Position numbers and translations under genes: made by a program
Assembly (NCBI GenBank): GCA_944989445.1
Contig: CALYLW010000020.1
Span: 359,464-423,463 of the forward strand
Source of the DNA: Ampullaceana balthica
Taxonomy: Eukaryota; Mollusca; Gastropoda; Lymnaeidae
DNA length: 64,000 nucleotides
Direction of reading: 5' to 3'
Part shown: positions 40,695 to 52,790 of the stretch, in pieces
Numbering within the stretch: position 1 is the stretch's first letter
Layout: the number at the start of each line of letters is the position of its first letter
Notes under the pieces: model-generated
Databases searched by the model: none
What the model was told of the DNA's origin: nothing
What the model saw: only the letters and a program-made list of their open reading frames with translations

Positions 40695-42180
40695 CCACTA
40701 CGCTTGCCAACTGAGATTTGTCGAACCCAGCGAGGGTCATTCGTCATGCTTACTTTGATTGGACATACTCGTTCAGGTGAAATATATATATATATATAGA
40801 TGCTATAGTCTGTCTTTTAAGAAAGATGGTATAGTCTGTCCTCTCTGTAGTTATATGGTTTGTCGTGTCTAGGCCGTCGTCCTAACTTAGGAATACTAAC
40901 GGTTCGTAGCCTAACACCAATTTAGAGTGTTTTCGTGTGATTTAAAGATACATTGGAACAGGAAGTAAAACACGTTTAGTTTGGTAAATGGTTATAAAGA
41001 AAATAAGAAAGTGACATTTTTAACATACATTTTGCTCATTATCAAATCTAAGATACTGTAGAACCGTCCTAGGTCTTTACAATACTCAATGTATTGGAAA
41101 AGGCTTGAAGTTTTTATCACGGAAAAAATTAAGACAGAATTAATTGGGTGGTAGATTATGAAATGATCTGCGCTACCAAGTGATGTAATCTGCGATCAAT
41201 CGTCCTCCCATAAGGGGCTTAGAATTGATTTTTTCAGCAAACAAGAAATAAATTTACTCATGAATATATTTTTATTTTTATTTTGATCGAACTCAACAAG
41301 GTCAACCAAAACGATGGCACGTGACGTCACAGAGGGATTACCGATCAGGGTTTACAGCCCTGCAACAAAGCCGCAGCTGTTCACCGAGATCAATATGTCC
41401 TTGCGCATCAACAAACACGACTTAACAGCAAGTGTTAATACTAGGATAACTTTTTTTTAAAAAAAATAAGCCTGTTGATTTCAAAATTCCTTTGAATTCG
41501 GTTGTGGTGGTATGGATTTATACAACTTGCAACATTCTTGCAACATTCTTGCAACATTCTTGCCCTTACTCCAAGAAAAGTGTTCACGCATCAGATGAAC
41601 GAAGTGGAACTTGAATGAGGATGAAATATTGCAGTGACCCGAGTTTGATAATGACCTATTTAGCAACGTCGCCACACACTTATTCTCGAACTCTTAAATG
41701 TTTTTTCAGTAACAATGCATGGGGGACTTTGGTCTAAACTGCAGAATTTGTCTCCTGGTATTTAGTCAACAGAAGACAGTCCGGGTATTCCCGGGGTGCA
41801 CACGTTTTGAAAACAATATTCCTCTTGTTGGTGTTCAGCATGCATGAAGTGACAATCCCTTTTTGTCGCCCTTAGCAAGCTTAGAGGGCTTAATTTTTTT
41901 AATCTTTATGCACCAGTTCTCAATTGTTTTCAAGTAGCTTCGATTGCTAATGTTGCAGAATAAGATGATTGGTGAGATGTCAAATGATATGGTGGAAATT
42001 GTGATTCAAACTTAAGGACATCAATTAAAAAGGGGAGTCATTATTTTCAAACACTTCGCAGCTCTGATTGTGGTCACTTTCAAGGGCTCGGGACGTGTCG
42101 TCTAGTGGTCTAGTGATCTAGTGACTGGATTTTCCCATTGTTCTCTTATGTCAAGCGATAATACTAATATGCCATCATCA
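40695..42180. other. Unannotated stretch
   Basis: Only a 13-nt repeat (GCAACATTCTT) x3-4 at 41528-41564 and a duplicated TATAGTCTGTC motif near 40805-40840. No gene. Confidence 0.45.
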
Positions 42181-42610
42181 TCATTGCCTGTCGTCCCATC
42201 TGGGGCATAGGCCACAAACAAAGGCTCTCCAGACATCCCGGTACTGAGCCAATCTCTCCAACTGCCCCCAGCTGTGCCCACTCTTTTTGGTGTCTGCCTC
42301 CAGTTCCCCTTCTTCTGGTCATTGCTGGATGTAGGCTTTCTGAGAGTGTGGCCAATCCATCTCCATCTGCGCATGCGTGTTAGCTCTTCCACTGGCTCTT
42401 GTTGTGTGCGTTGCCGGAAGTCCTCGTTGGTGATGACATGGGGCCAGCGGATTCGGAGAATTGTTCGGAGACATGTGTTTATAAAAGTTTGAAGCTTTTT
42501 AGAACCGGTTACTGTTGTTCGCCATGTTTCTGCTCCATATAGCAAGACAGGCTTCACTGTGGTGTTGAATATTCTGACCTTGGTCTGGATGGTCAAGTTG
42601 TTGTAGCTCA
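42181..42610 (-). pseudogene. RTE-type retrotransposon, ORF C-terminus, frameshifted
   Basis: The first frame reads [41 protein letters not shown] and [14 protein letters not shown], typical of RTE reverse transcriptase C-termini. After a frame slip it continues [39 protein letters not shown] and a stop at 42181. It is 5'-truncated, as is common after target-primed integration. A second copy of the last part lies at 62398-62583. Confidence 0.85.
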
Positions 42611-42689
42611 ATACTTTTAATATTAATATGTACTGGGAATTATTTCCAAAAACCAACGAAAATAGGTGTAGATATTATACAAAACTACG

Positions 42690-42860
42690 TGTTTTAAATT
42701 CACAAATCCCCTGTAACCAATTGTTAGAAACATTTCTCTAATAAAAATGCAAGACTAAACACAAACCATAGATAAGCGTAGGACGCAATAATCTTCTGTA
42801 TAGAAGGAGCGTCTGTAAACAGATGAGATAAGATAAGATAATTTGATAATTATCGACGTA
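42690..42860 (+). mobile_element. 3' tail of a non-LTR retrotransposon
   Basis: CACAAACCATAGATAAGCGT, TATAGAAGGAGCGTCTGTAA and a GATAAGATAAGATAA tail match the tail at 12545-12670. ORF remnants are decayed. It sits directly beside the oppositely oriented RTE fragment. Confidence 0.6.
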
Positions 42861-44968
42861 TTCCTAACTAGAAATCGGTGACACTCATATAATATTTACA
42901 TTTTTTTAAATTGGATACCCACTCTTTCCTAACAAACCTTTTGAAATAAAAATAAACGTCTCAACTAACTTAAACGTTGTGGTTTTTTTAATTCGTTGAT
43001 AGTACAAAAAATTGTCTTTAAAATCTTTTAAATACATGTACTTGACTTCAGTTTGCATAACATATTTTAAAACTACAAAAATGTATCCCGGAGAAAACAC
43101 TCATTCCCATTTTCTTTCAGGCGATAGACAGATCCATCTCAAACGACTGGGATTTTTTCTGTAATAATGTTGGTGAACATTTTTCAAACAATTGACACGG
43201 CAACTTCCCGTTTGCGATGCAATCTAAAAGCTACAAACCTTCCTTATATTTATAATCATTTATTTCCACGAATCCCATAATACTATTTCCATCCATTTTT
43301 CAGAGACGTAATTCAACGTAATTATAATTGCCTTGTTGTGGTGTAATAGGTTTCTGCTGCCCGTAGCAGATACAAAGTTGGCCACCCCTCTCCTTATATA
43401 ATGTGATGCTATTATAATAAAGGGGAAAAGGGTAATAACAAGAACATTATACATTATTATGTTATAAATTCATATAGAAAAGCTTTCTTTTCTGGAATTA
43501 AAATTAAAGTTTTCTGTTTTTCCTTGTGACAAAATCTTTGATGGCAGTGTCATTATCAATGACATCAGTTATTTCCTGTTTAAAGCTCAAGTAGACAAAT
43601 TAGTCTGTTGTAGTGAACTCATAGTTGATCATAAATAATTGTTATTAAGTTTAGAGAAGCTTCTCTCACAGCTGCCATTACCTATAATAACTGAAAGGAA
43701 TTATTATTATTATTATTATTATTATATTAAACAAAATAATTTTCAGCATAAATGGCGTGTCAAAATTTAATAAATCATGTGACCTTCAATTCATAAATAT
43801 ATTTTTATTGCTCGTGAGTTCAACAAAAGTTCTTCTCTTTAAATGTTAGCTGAGATACGTGCTCAAAAAATGGTCATCAACTCCAGCAGATAAACCAGTT
43901 TAAGAAAATCATATGTTTTTTTTAAAAAATTCTGTATCTGCCGAAACCCTTCGTGAATTTCTACAGTAATCGTATTCAATGACGAATACAACTTTCTCCT
44001 CAGCTCTCTATGATGTGACAAGATTCCCTCTTTACTTTAAGTTTTCACATACAATTTTAGCATGTAAAATTTACGATTCCATCAGTTTCTCTGTGAAGTA
44101 AATTAAGTTCCTCTCCTTGAATATAAATTTTTGGGAATCATTTACCTCACGAAGTGCACGTTTCCGGAGCCCTCCCCGGCGCCGCAACGCATCAAAAAAA
44201 TTTTTTTTTATAAAATAAAATATTCCATTGCCTTTAACAAAGTTCCAGTGTCTGTTTGCGTGTATAAGGTGCGTGTCTCGGTTTGTGAAGTTAATGTTCA
44301 TGTGATGGACACTTTCCCAATAATCTCGATACAGGAATAGTAATCGCAAATTTTTCACCTATACGTTTGGGCCATTTAATTATTTCTCTTAAGCCCCTGT
44401 ATGTGGTTGGAATTTGATTTGTCGCTAGAATTTATCGAATGCAATTATTTTGGACTTTTTCAACTCTAGCGGCTGACAAATATTAAGAATCAATTAAATG
44501 CACCAGCACATCCGTCTCATGTCTTTATAATACTTCAGTCCATTGGTATTTTTCATTCCAGTAGCATTAGTAATGAGTTTCCAGCATGGAGTTTGAAGTT
44601 TTAGCAGTAAGAACTTTGACATTTATTCATTTTTTTATTTTTTAAAATTATTATTAATTTCTTCATTGATTTTTTTATTTAGTTCCACTTACTTTTAACC
44701 TTTTCATATAATAGCTAATTAACGATTAGCACTTTGGCGCCATTAACAATGTGCCTGCCGGGGCATTAGCCCCCTGATTGCTACGCCGCTGTTGCCTTGT
44801 CGACCCACTTCACAAACAACTCCAGACAACACCCATTTTTCTGTACTCTACCAAACGATGATTCTTCACTCAGCAGTGGGTCACAATCTGAGCACAACCA
44901 AAAGTACGACGTCTGTCTGCATGACATGTTAAGTCAACAGGAACATGTCTGGGGAATGTCTGCTGATT
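42861..44968. other. Unannotated stretch
   Basis: AT-rich. A (TTA)n tract at about 43702-43724. No exon, RNA or element that I can support. Confidence 0.45.
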
Positions 44969-45152
44969 CAGTGGTTCCCAAAGTACAGATCGGCGGACCG
45001 AAAATGCGAGCCTTTCGATACTTTTCACCCAGCGCCTACACAAAATGTGTATAGAAAGCGGGTAAAATATGAAACGGCTTTAGTTGATAGACTTGTCACG
45101 AGTCCCTGATACACTTGATAAACATGTCCACCAAAGCGTTGGAGAACCACCG
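44969..45152. mobile_element. Possible hAT-type element (CAGTGGTTCCCAAAG)
   Basis: CAGTGGTTCCCAAAGTACAG at the left and GCGTTGGAGAACCACCG at the right are roughly inverted, with GGCGGACCG inside. No matching 8-bp duplication was found, so one end may be eroded. Confidence 0.4.
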
Positions 45153-45822
45153 TCCTTTCATTTCGCTTTTGACAAGCCTCGGCGGGGGAGGCAACGATGT
45201 CAATGGATTCTTAAAATAGATTTACGCCCTTGACGCCCATTAAAAACTGGGTCAAGTTATTTTCATCTTTTTCTCATCCTGGCGAAATCCTGTTAGAAAA
45301 CTACAAACTCACTTTCAGTGACGTATAGTAACGGTCACTTCTCATTGGTTGGCCATTGAATGACTTTGTCCTAACTTTTAGAACTTGACCCCGACTTGTT
45401 TCAGATCCAGCTTTGTAGGCGTGGTGGGAGTGGGTGGGGTCTGGTACAGTTTAAGAACCGCCCATGTTCAGCGCGGTTATCCGCGTTGACATAACACAGT
45501 TATTCCCTGCCCAACCCTTCCTGTTGACTTAAACATTTTGCACTGGTTCTCTGTTAGATTTTTTTAAAATTATTTATTTTGTGTCCTACCAAAGAATTAT
45601 GATTCTTAATGGGACATTTCACCCTTCCCTATCAAATTATTTTGTTTTTATCCTTCGGGGGCAAAATAAAAAGTATATATATAGTGCATCAAATAATGTA
45701 AGCCCACTTGTTCAATATACAAAATTGTTCAATATAAAAACAAAATTATTGCCTTTGTTAGGATTGAGGGTCTCAACCCCATTACTTTATTTACTTTTAC
45801 CTTAGGATTGGGGGGGGGGAAT
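45153..45822. other. Unannotated stretch
   Basis: Less AT-rich at 45300-45540, with CATTGGTTGGCCATTG and GTGGGAGTGGGTGGGG. This might be promoter-like, but no transcript can be tied to it. Confidence 0.3.
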
Positions 45823-46000
45823 CAATGTTCCCTTTAAGCTGCGCGGCTGCGCAGATATCTGACCGACGCCGCGCAGCAGTTTAGAATTACCGCGCAGCAA
45901 ATTTGTAATAATACTGCATTAAAAACGGATGCTGTGCAACTTTGCACACGAGGTTTTTTTTCACTTTGCCCACGGACCAACGAACCTTAGAGGGAACATG
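45823..46000. mobile_element. Short element of the AATGTTCCCT family (hAT-like)
   Basis: CAATGTTCCCTTTAAGCTGC at the left and CCTTAGAGGGAACATG at the right are inverted. Internal GCGCGGCTGCGCAGATATCT and CCGCGCAGCA. Inverted relative at 23369-23581. Confidence 0.6.
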
Positions 46001-46852
46001 GGGGGTGGGGGGTTGTAATACTATTACTAATAAGATTAGCTATCTCCGATTCCATGTTTGTCTCTCCTACCTAGGTATCTTTATACGGCTACCTAACACG
46101 CCGAATTGTTGTGTGTGGTTGAGTTACAGTTTGAGGAACCCTGGTGCGGTTATAGTTATACGGCCTACACAAATGTAACCAGATGCTCGGTATCAAATTC
46201 TTAGGCGGCGCGATCATGATTGTATGAGTGTCGTGTTAAATTATTTGTTAGACATGACACGCGTGGAGAAAAATGTCCGTGTCTCTCTACTTCTATCTAT
46301 ACATTGTGACGGAGCTGCGTTAAGTTTATATAATGTAGCCACGTAACAGGCTCACGGGGCAAGCAATTTTTAATACATTTCTCGAATCCCAGTCTATAGA
46401 TTGCAGAACATATTTCCCCACACGCTTACGATAATCAAAAATGTAAAATACAAGTGCAAATATACTTGATTAGTTAGTATCTTCTCACATCCCCCCCACA
46501 CACACACAAACACAAAAAATACACAATACAAGCAGCTTAAATACCCACTGGCATTTTCTCCAAACCCCAAAGTGGCGAGTTGCGATAGTAGTGTGATATT
46601 AATGATAGGGAGTTTATCTACACTCAGTACTGGTCTTCATGGCTGACAAGAGGACTTGGAATGTGAGAGAGATAGATGAGCAGACGTAGTGCAAAAATTA
46701 GATCTATACTCAATTTAATGTCAGTCCGCGGTATGAATATGATGTTTATCTTTCATTTCAACATGTGGCATTTCAAAATAAAACATCTGTCACCCGGTCA
46801 AAGTTCCGTTGTTGTTGCTTTTGTGTGAGTGTCCTCAGAAATAAAAAATTGT
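46001..46852. other. Unannotated stretch
   Basis: Nothing supported. A short (CA)-rich tract at about 46496-46512. Confidence 0.45.
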
Positions 46853-47089
46853 AAAGGGGCCGTCCATAAAGTACGTCACGCTCCAGAGGGGGGGGGAGGG
46901 TGTGTAAGAAAGTGTGGCAGGGGGAGGGGGAGTCCAGCCATATTTTAATTACTTTAATAAGAAAAATATTTTTGTTCGAAAGTGTGACGTACTTTGGGGT
47001 TCCTAGATTTGTGACAGTTTGTGACAGGGGGGATGGGGGAGTTCAAAAGGGTCAAAAATAGCGTGACGTACTTTATGGAGGGCCCCAAA
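46853..47089. mobile_element. GGGGCCGTCCATAAAGTACG element with 3-bp TSD
   Basis: Element 46856-47086, AAA on both sides. Ends GGGGCCGTCCATAAAGTACG and CGTACTTTATGGAGGGCCCC. The interior AAAGTGTGACGTACTTTGGG matches the copy at 36861. Confidence 0.87.
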
Positions 47090-48735
47090 ACACTGAGTGT
47101 GCCTGTTAGTGAACTATGCTCTTGTACTAAAGCTTCTGGCACGAGTCGAACAACTGATACCATCAAGAAATAAACAAAGCGAAACTTCAGCTATGACCAG
47201 ACCATACAAAATCAATAATTCTTCACTTGGTTGTGAGTCTGAGTTTAATTCAGCTGATACTTAAAGACACACAGCGGCGTGCTAAACTACATGAGTCAAC
47301 GACATTGTACGACTGCATTAGCGTGGGGGGGGGGCGAATAGACAGACAATGGGTCCCCAAACTGCGTTAAAATCTTTTTTTCTATTTCTGGATTCATTTT
47401 ACATTTATAAAAATAGATTTTTAGGTTGGCGTAGATTAAAAGAAACATTAAATTTTTCATACATATACAAATCGTATTCCATGCGATTTTGATCAATTTC
47501 CCGATATCCCCAGCCTTGACAGTTACAAGCACAACCGAATGCAAAGATTGTCATTAAATGATTTCGTTTCATATAAAAAGCTTTCCTTATCAACATACAC
47601 CTTAAATAAACACGCTGCTCAGGCGTGGCCTAAATGTCCTGTGACAAGCGAGTGCTTCGACAGACAAGAACACATTGATTTTAACTTTATACAACTCTCG
47701 ATCGCGAATAAAAACTCCACGCCGATGACATGTTGCCTATTTAAATTTATTTTATAAAATATATTATTTTTTTTATTGTGATGCAGTAAGCTGAACAAAA
47801 GTGAGATAACCAAATAATATATAGCTTACAAGCATAGATCTGGATCCAGAACCTTTCTTGTCCGACATTTGGACGCACCTTTTGGGACAAGAATAGGTCT
47901 AATACGCCCCTAAACTACACACAAAGCTGCCGAAGCACATGGCTAATAATGTGATGAAAATGGTCCTCGTCGATCACGGCGGATAAACAACAAAACGGCT
48001 CCGAACCCACAGTGCAGCTGCACAGTTTATTGACAACTTTACTCAGTAGCCGCTTTATATATATATTCCGTCCCCAGGATAGAGCTCCATACGGACTACT
48101 GGAAACTATAGACAGAGGCCCTTTGAGCTAAGTGTGATACTTAACTTAATATCTCCCAATGTGTGCAGAGGAACTGCAACATTTTCAGGAACCAAATATG
48201 TAGTGGACGGGAAAAGCACAACACGCAACAACCGAACATTTTCAGACGACGTCAAAACGGCTCCGCCCCTGTAAAACCGATGGCCCGTGTCGCCGACTAG
48301 GACCTAGGTGATCCTGTCAACTGAGCTCATGTCGTGGAACATGATGATTGCTTCACGCGTCTGTCCTGTTCGTTACGGTCCTACTGTTAACAACAGCTGG
48401 ACGCTGACATCAGACAAACGTCACGTGCTGTCACAACTATCGATAAGTGCATAGCTTCAACTCTATACATAGGACTGCAACTTGCTACATGAGGAACGAG
48501 ACGTAGTCCTAATCAATTCTAAACAAATCGACTGCTACTTGCCATAGCAGGGACAAAATAATGTATTTTCTCCAATTTACTCTGATAGTATATGTTATTT
48601 CGGTCTCCCCTTTACCGGTATTAGTTCGAGTCTCGGTATTTGTTAATAATTTTTTTAAATAATTTTTGTGTATTTTATTATACCAGTACATTTTGCTGAA
48701 GTTGCAAGAGGAATGAATTGAGAACTTTTGTTTAA
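47090..48735. other. Unannotated stretch
   Basis: Less AT-rich at 47850-48500 than its surroundings, but I recognise no protein, LTR or RNA in it. Confidence 0.4.
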
Positions 48736-48885
48736 AGTTTTAGCCAGTTGTGCTTGCAACCTGTGTGCGTTGTGCTATAAAATTGTGTAAAGAGTTGTGT
48801 TTAAAGTTAAAGTTTTAGCCAGTTGTGCTTGCAACCTGTGTGCGTTGTGCTATAAAATTGTGTAAAGAGTTGTGTTTAAAGTTGC
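48736..48885. repeat. 75-nt direct repeat, two copies
   Basis: AGTTTTAGCCAGTTGTGCTT, GCAACCTGTGTGCGTTGTGC, TATAAAATTGTGTAAAGAGT recurs at 48736 and 48811. Each copy holds a TATAAAA box-like motif. Downstream on the plus strand is a 148-codon ORF (48886-49332) with no recognisable motif; I do not call it a gene. Confidence 0.85.
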
Positions 48886-49585
48886 GTGTATTTCTACAGG
48901 CGACCCATACTACGATATATCTACATTGTGATTTCATCATCATACTCATACTATTTTACTAATGTTGTAACTCACAAAAAATCAGAATCACCGCAGATCT
49001 TAGTGCAGATCAATATAACAAACACCGTCCACTTCTCGGTGGGTTATATCCACTGGCCCACAGCCGAACACACACACTCACAGTCACGCACACGAGAAAT
49101 CTCCCAAGAAATGTGCCTTCAGGTTTTCTTCCTGACGCCACACAGAAACATAAACATTGGTGGAGACGTCACGGCCGGAGAGTGTACCGTACACTCTTTA
49201 TCCAAGTGCAGAGTAGCCCCCCACTCCCACGCAAACTGTGTCATCTCTGATACCAACGAGTACACACCTAGTGCGTTGTGGTTTTTTTTTCCCTCGTGTT
49301 ACACATATTGTGTGCAGAGGAGTGTTCACTAGATGAAAAACTGGATTCCTCCCAGAACACTCATATAAACATTCTTTTAAAAAAAAACAATTGAGAATTT
49401 GAAGCAGAAATGATTTCTTCTTTTTTCTCATGTGAATAAACTGTAATGTTATCGATCATATGTCAATGTATTTCATTATATTTCCTTCCATCTGGATCCA
49501 TTAATAAACATGTCTTATGTTAGTGTACGCTGCTAAGCGATAAAAGGAAATGTTGATTATTACCAGTGTTTCTTTTTTATTTCTA

Positions 49586-49862
49586 TTAGGGGTGGTCCAT
49601 AAAGTACGTCACGCTATTTTGACTATTTTTACCCCCCCCTCCCCCTGTCATAAAATGTCACAAATCTCGCCCCCCCCCCTTAAAGTACGTCGCACTTTCC
49701 AAAAAATAATTTATTTTTATTGACAAAATAATTACAATTTAATTTAAAATACCGTGACGTCACACATGGCCGGATCTCCCCTCCCCCGTGTCACAAACTG
49801 TCACACTTTCATTCACCCCCACACTCCTCTGGAGCGTGGCGTACTTTATGGACGACCCCTTA
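49586..49862. mobile_element. GGGGTGGTCCATAAAGTACG element with TTA TSD
   Basis: Element 49589-49859, TTA at 49586-49588 and 49860-49862. Ends GGGGTGGTCCATAAAGTACG and CGTACTTTATGGACGACCCC. It is a third member of the family at 36861 and 46856, in inverse orientation by interior sequence. Confidence 0.87.
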
Positions 49863-49884
49863 GGATTAGGGTCACATTTATTAG

Positions 49885-50012
49885 TTGGCTGATTTACATA
49901 ATTTATTATCTGGCTGATTTTACGTTTATTATCTGGCTGATTTTATGTTGAGTATCTGGCTGATTTTACGATGAGTATCTGGCTGAATTTACGTTGAGTA
50001 TCTGGCTGATTT
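49885..50012. repeat. 23-nt tandem repeat TATCTGGCTGATTTTACGTT
   Basis: About five to six copies spaced 23 nt (TATC at 49907 and 49930). Confidence 0.9.
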
Positions 50013-50059
50013 TCAAACAACAACCGATTGAGTAATTTCTTGATTATTTGCGTTTTAAA

Positions 50060-50172
50060 AGACAAAAGCTTTGTGACGTCATATTAGAGGGGGGGGGTCT
50101 AACTTTTTGAGACAACGTGTGACGAGGGGGAGAGGGGGGTGAAAATCGTCCAAAATCGCGTGACGTCATTTA
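50060..50172. mobile_element. Right-end fragment of the CATAAATGACGTCA family
   Basis: GCTTTGTGACGTCATATTAG, then AAAATCGCGTGACGTCATTT, as in the right third of the elements at 59172 and 31010. No left end. Confidence 0.65.
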
Positions 50173-50753
50173 TGCTCTTATGCTTGTTACTGTTCATTAT
50201 CATATGCCATGCTAGTGTCAGCTTTGTGTGACTCTCGCTGAGGCAGAAGGATTTGGTTTGTAACATATAACGTCTTCGAAAAAGATGGTTCTGTAAATAA
50301 ATCATATTTGAAAAGATGGGTCTGCAAGGCCGAAGCTCATCAATGGGACAGGGAGGGAAGCCCACATCGTTATGAGATCGGTTAACACGGAGTAGTGTTT
50401 CATCTCCCTTTGCAGCTGGTGACAGCTGATGTAAACATTATTATGATGTTATCTCATGCTGGTCAGTTGCTTGGTTTGCTTTGTTGTTTTTTTTTCTTTT
50501 CAACCACAGGAGGAACAGAAAAAAACAACAACCGACAGTTACAAGTATTATAATTAATGGTGTATTTATAAAGCTGTAGTTTTAATTTCTCACATCTAGT
50601 AATCTATATTGTAAACTACCATATGCCGAGTAATATCTTCTAATAGGCGAAGTGATTTTTTTTTAATGCACGAAAGTATTACTTATTACAATGTAGTCAC
50701 CATTGTTCAAGTTCAGGAGCTTTTTAATGAACAGTGAGTTATTTTTAAATTGC
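50173..50753. other. Unannotated stretch
   Basis: Nothing supported. Confidence 0.4.
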
Positions 50754-52790
50754 TTGGGTGTGGAACTGCCTCGGTGTGTCACTGCCTGTCTGTGTGTGTC
50801 ACTGCCTGTGTGTGTCACTGTCAGAATTTGTGTGTCACTGCCTGTGTGTGTAACTGTCAGACGTTGTGTGTCACTGCCTGTGTGTGTCACTGTCAGACTT
50901 TGTGTGTCACTGCCTGTGTGTGTCACTGTCAGACTTTGTGTGTCACTGCCTGTGTGTGTCACTGTCAGACGTTGTGTGTCACTGCCTGTGTATATCACTG
51001 TCAGACGTTGTGTGTCACTGCCTGTGTGTGTCACTATCAGACATTGTGTGTCACTGCCTGTGTGTGTCACTGTCAGACATTGTGTGTCATTGCCTGTGTG
51101 TGTCACTGTCAGACTTTGTGTGTCACTGCCTGTGTGTGTCACTGTCAGACTTTGTGTGTCACTGTCTGTGTGTGTCACCGTCAGAAGTTGTGTCACTGCC
51201 TGTGTTTGTCACTGTCAGACTTTGTGTGTCACTGTATGTGTGTGTCACCGTCAGAAGTTGTGTCACTGCCTGTGTTTGTCACTGTCAGACTTTGTGTGTC
51301 ACTGCCTGTGTGTGTCACTGTCAGACGTTGTGTGTCACTGCCTGTGTGTGTCACTGTCAGACTTTGTGTGTCACTGCCTGTGTGTGTCACTGTCAGACTT
51401 TGTGTGTCACTGCCTGTGTGTGTCACTGTCAGACTTTGTGTGTCACTGCCTGTGTGTGTCACTGTCTGTGTGTGTCACTGTCAGACGTTGTGTGTCACTG
51501 CCTGTGTATATCACTGTCAGACGTTGTGTGTCACTGCCTGTGTGTGTCACTGTCAGACATTGTGTGTCACTGCCTGTGTGTGTCACTGTCAGACATTGTG
51601 TGTCATTGCCTGTGTGTGTCACTGTCAGACTTTGTGTGTCACTGCCTGTGTGTGTCACTGTCAGAAGTTGTGTGTCACTGCCTGTGTATATCACTGTCAG
51701 ACTTTGTGTGTCACTGCCTGTGTGTGTCACTGTCAGACTTTGTGTGTCACTGTCTGTGTGTGTCACCGTCAGAAGTTGTGTCACTGCCTGTGTTTGTCAC
51801 TGTCAGACTTTGTGTGTCACTGCCTGTGTGTGTCACTGTCAGACGTTGTGTGTCACTGCCTGTGTGTGTCACTGTCAGACTTTGTGTGTCACTGCCTGTG
51901 TGTGTCACTGTCAGACTTTGTGTGTCACTGCCTGTGTGTGTCACTGTCAGACTTTGTGTGTCACTGCCTGTGTGTGTCACTGTCTGTGTGTGTCACTGTC
52001 AGACGTTGTGTGTCACTGCCTGTGTATATCACTGTCAGACGTTGTGTGTCACTGCCTGTGTGTGTCACTGTCAGACATTGTGTGTCACTGCCTGTGTGTG
52101 TCACTGTCAGACATTGTGTGTCATTGCCTGTGTGTGTCACTGTCAGACTTTGTGTGTCACTGCCTGTGTGTGTCACTGTCAGAAGTTGTGTGTCACTGCC
52201 TGTGTATATCACTGTCAGACTTTGTGTGTCACTGCCTGTGTGTGTCACTGTCAGACTTTGTGTGTCACTGTCTGTGTGTGTCACCGTCAGAAGTTGTGTC
52301 ACTGCCTGTGTTTGTCACTGTCAGACTTTGTGTGTCACTGTCAGACGTTGTGTGTCACTGCCTGTGTATATCACTGTCAGACGTTGTGTGTCACTGCCTG
52401 TGTGTGTCACTGTCAGACTTTGTGTGTCACTGCCTGTGTGTGTCACTGTCAGACTTTGTGTGTCACTGCCTGTGTGTGTCACTGTCAGACTTTGTGTGTC
52501 ACTACATGTGTGTGTCACTGTCAGACTTTGTGTTTCACTGCCTGTGTGTGTCACTGCCACACTTTGTGTGTCACTGCCTGTGTGTGTCACTGTCAGACGT
52601 TGTGTGTCACTGCCTGTGTATATCACTGTCAGACGTTGTGTGTCACTGCCTGTGTGTGTCACTGTCAGACATTGTGTGTCACTGCCTGTGTGTGTCACTG
52701 TGAGACGTTGTGTGTCACTGCCTGTCTGTGTCACTGTCAGACGTTGTGTGTCACTGCCTGGGTGTTTCACTGCCTTTTTGTGTCACTGCC
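50754..52790. repeat. 36-nt minisatellite (TGTGTCACTGCCTGTGTG...CACTGTCAGACTT)
   Basis: About 2 kb of TGTGTGTCACTGCCTGTGTG plus TGTCACTGTCAGACTT units. Because 36 is a multiple of 3 and the unit has no stop, three plus frames stay open (up to 691 codons, Cys/Val/His-rich) and minus frames give THTGSDTQ repeats. A 518-bp higher-order segment is duplicated, starting near 51250 and 51768 (TGTGTTTGTC at 51271 and 51789). None of the ORFs has a non-repeat domain; treat them as artefacts. Confidence 0.96.

Noticed and set aside
45300..45540. Possible K2P promoter (CCAAT-like and GC-box-like motifs)
   Set aside because: Motifs are too short and common, and no first exon with a donor could be tied to it.
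47850..48735. Possible LTR of a retrotransposon
   Set aside because: Composition differs from the flanks, but I found no second LTR, primer binding site or polypurine tract.
50754..52790. Possible CRISPR-like array
   Set aside because: Units are contiguous without unique spacers, and the DNA is eukaryotic. The same applies to all other arrays here.
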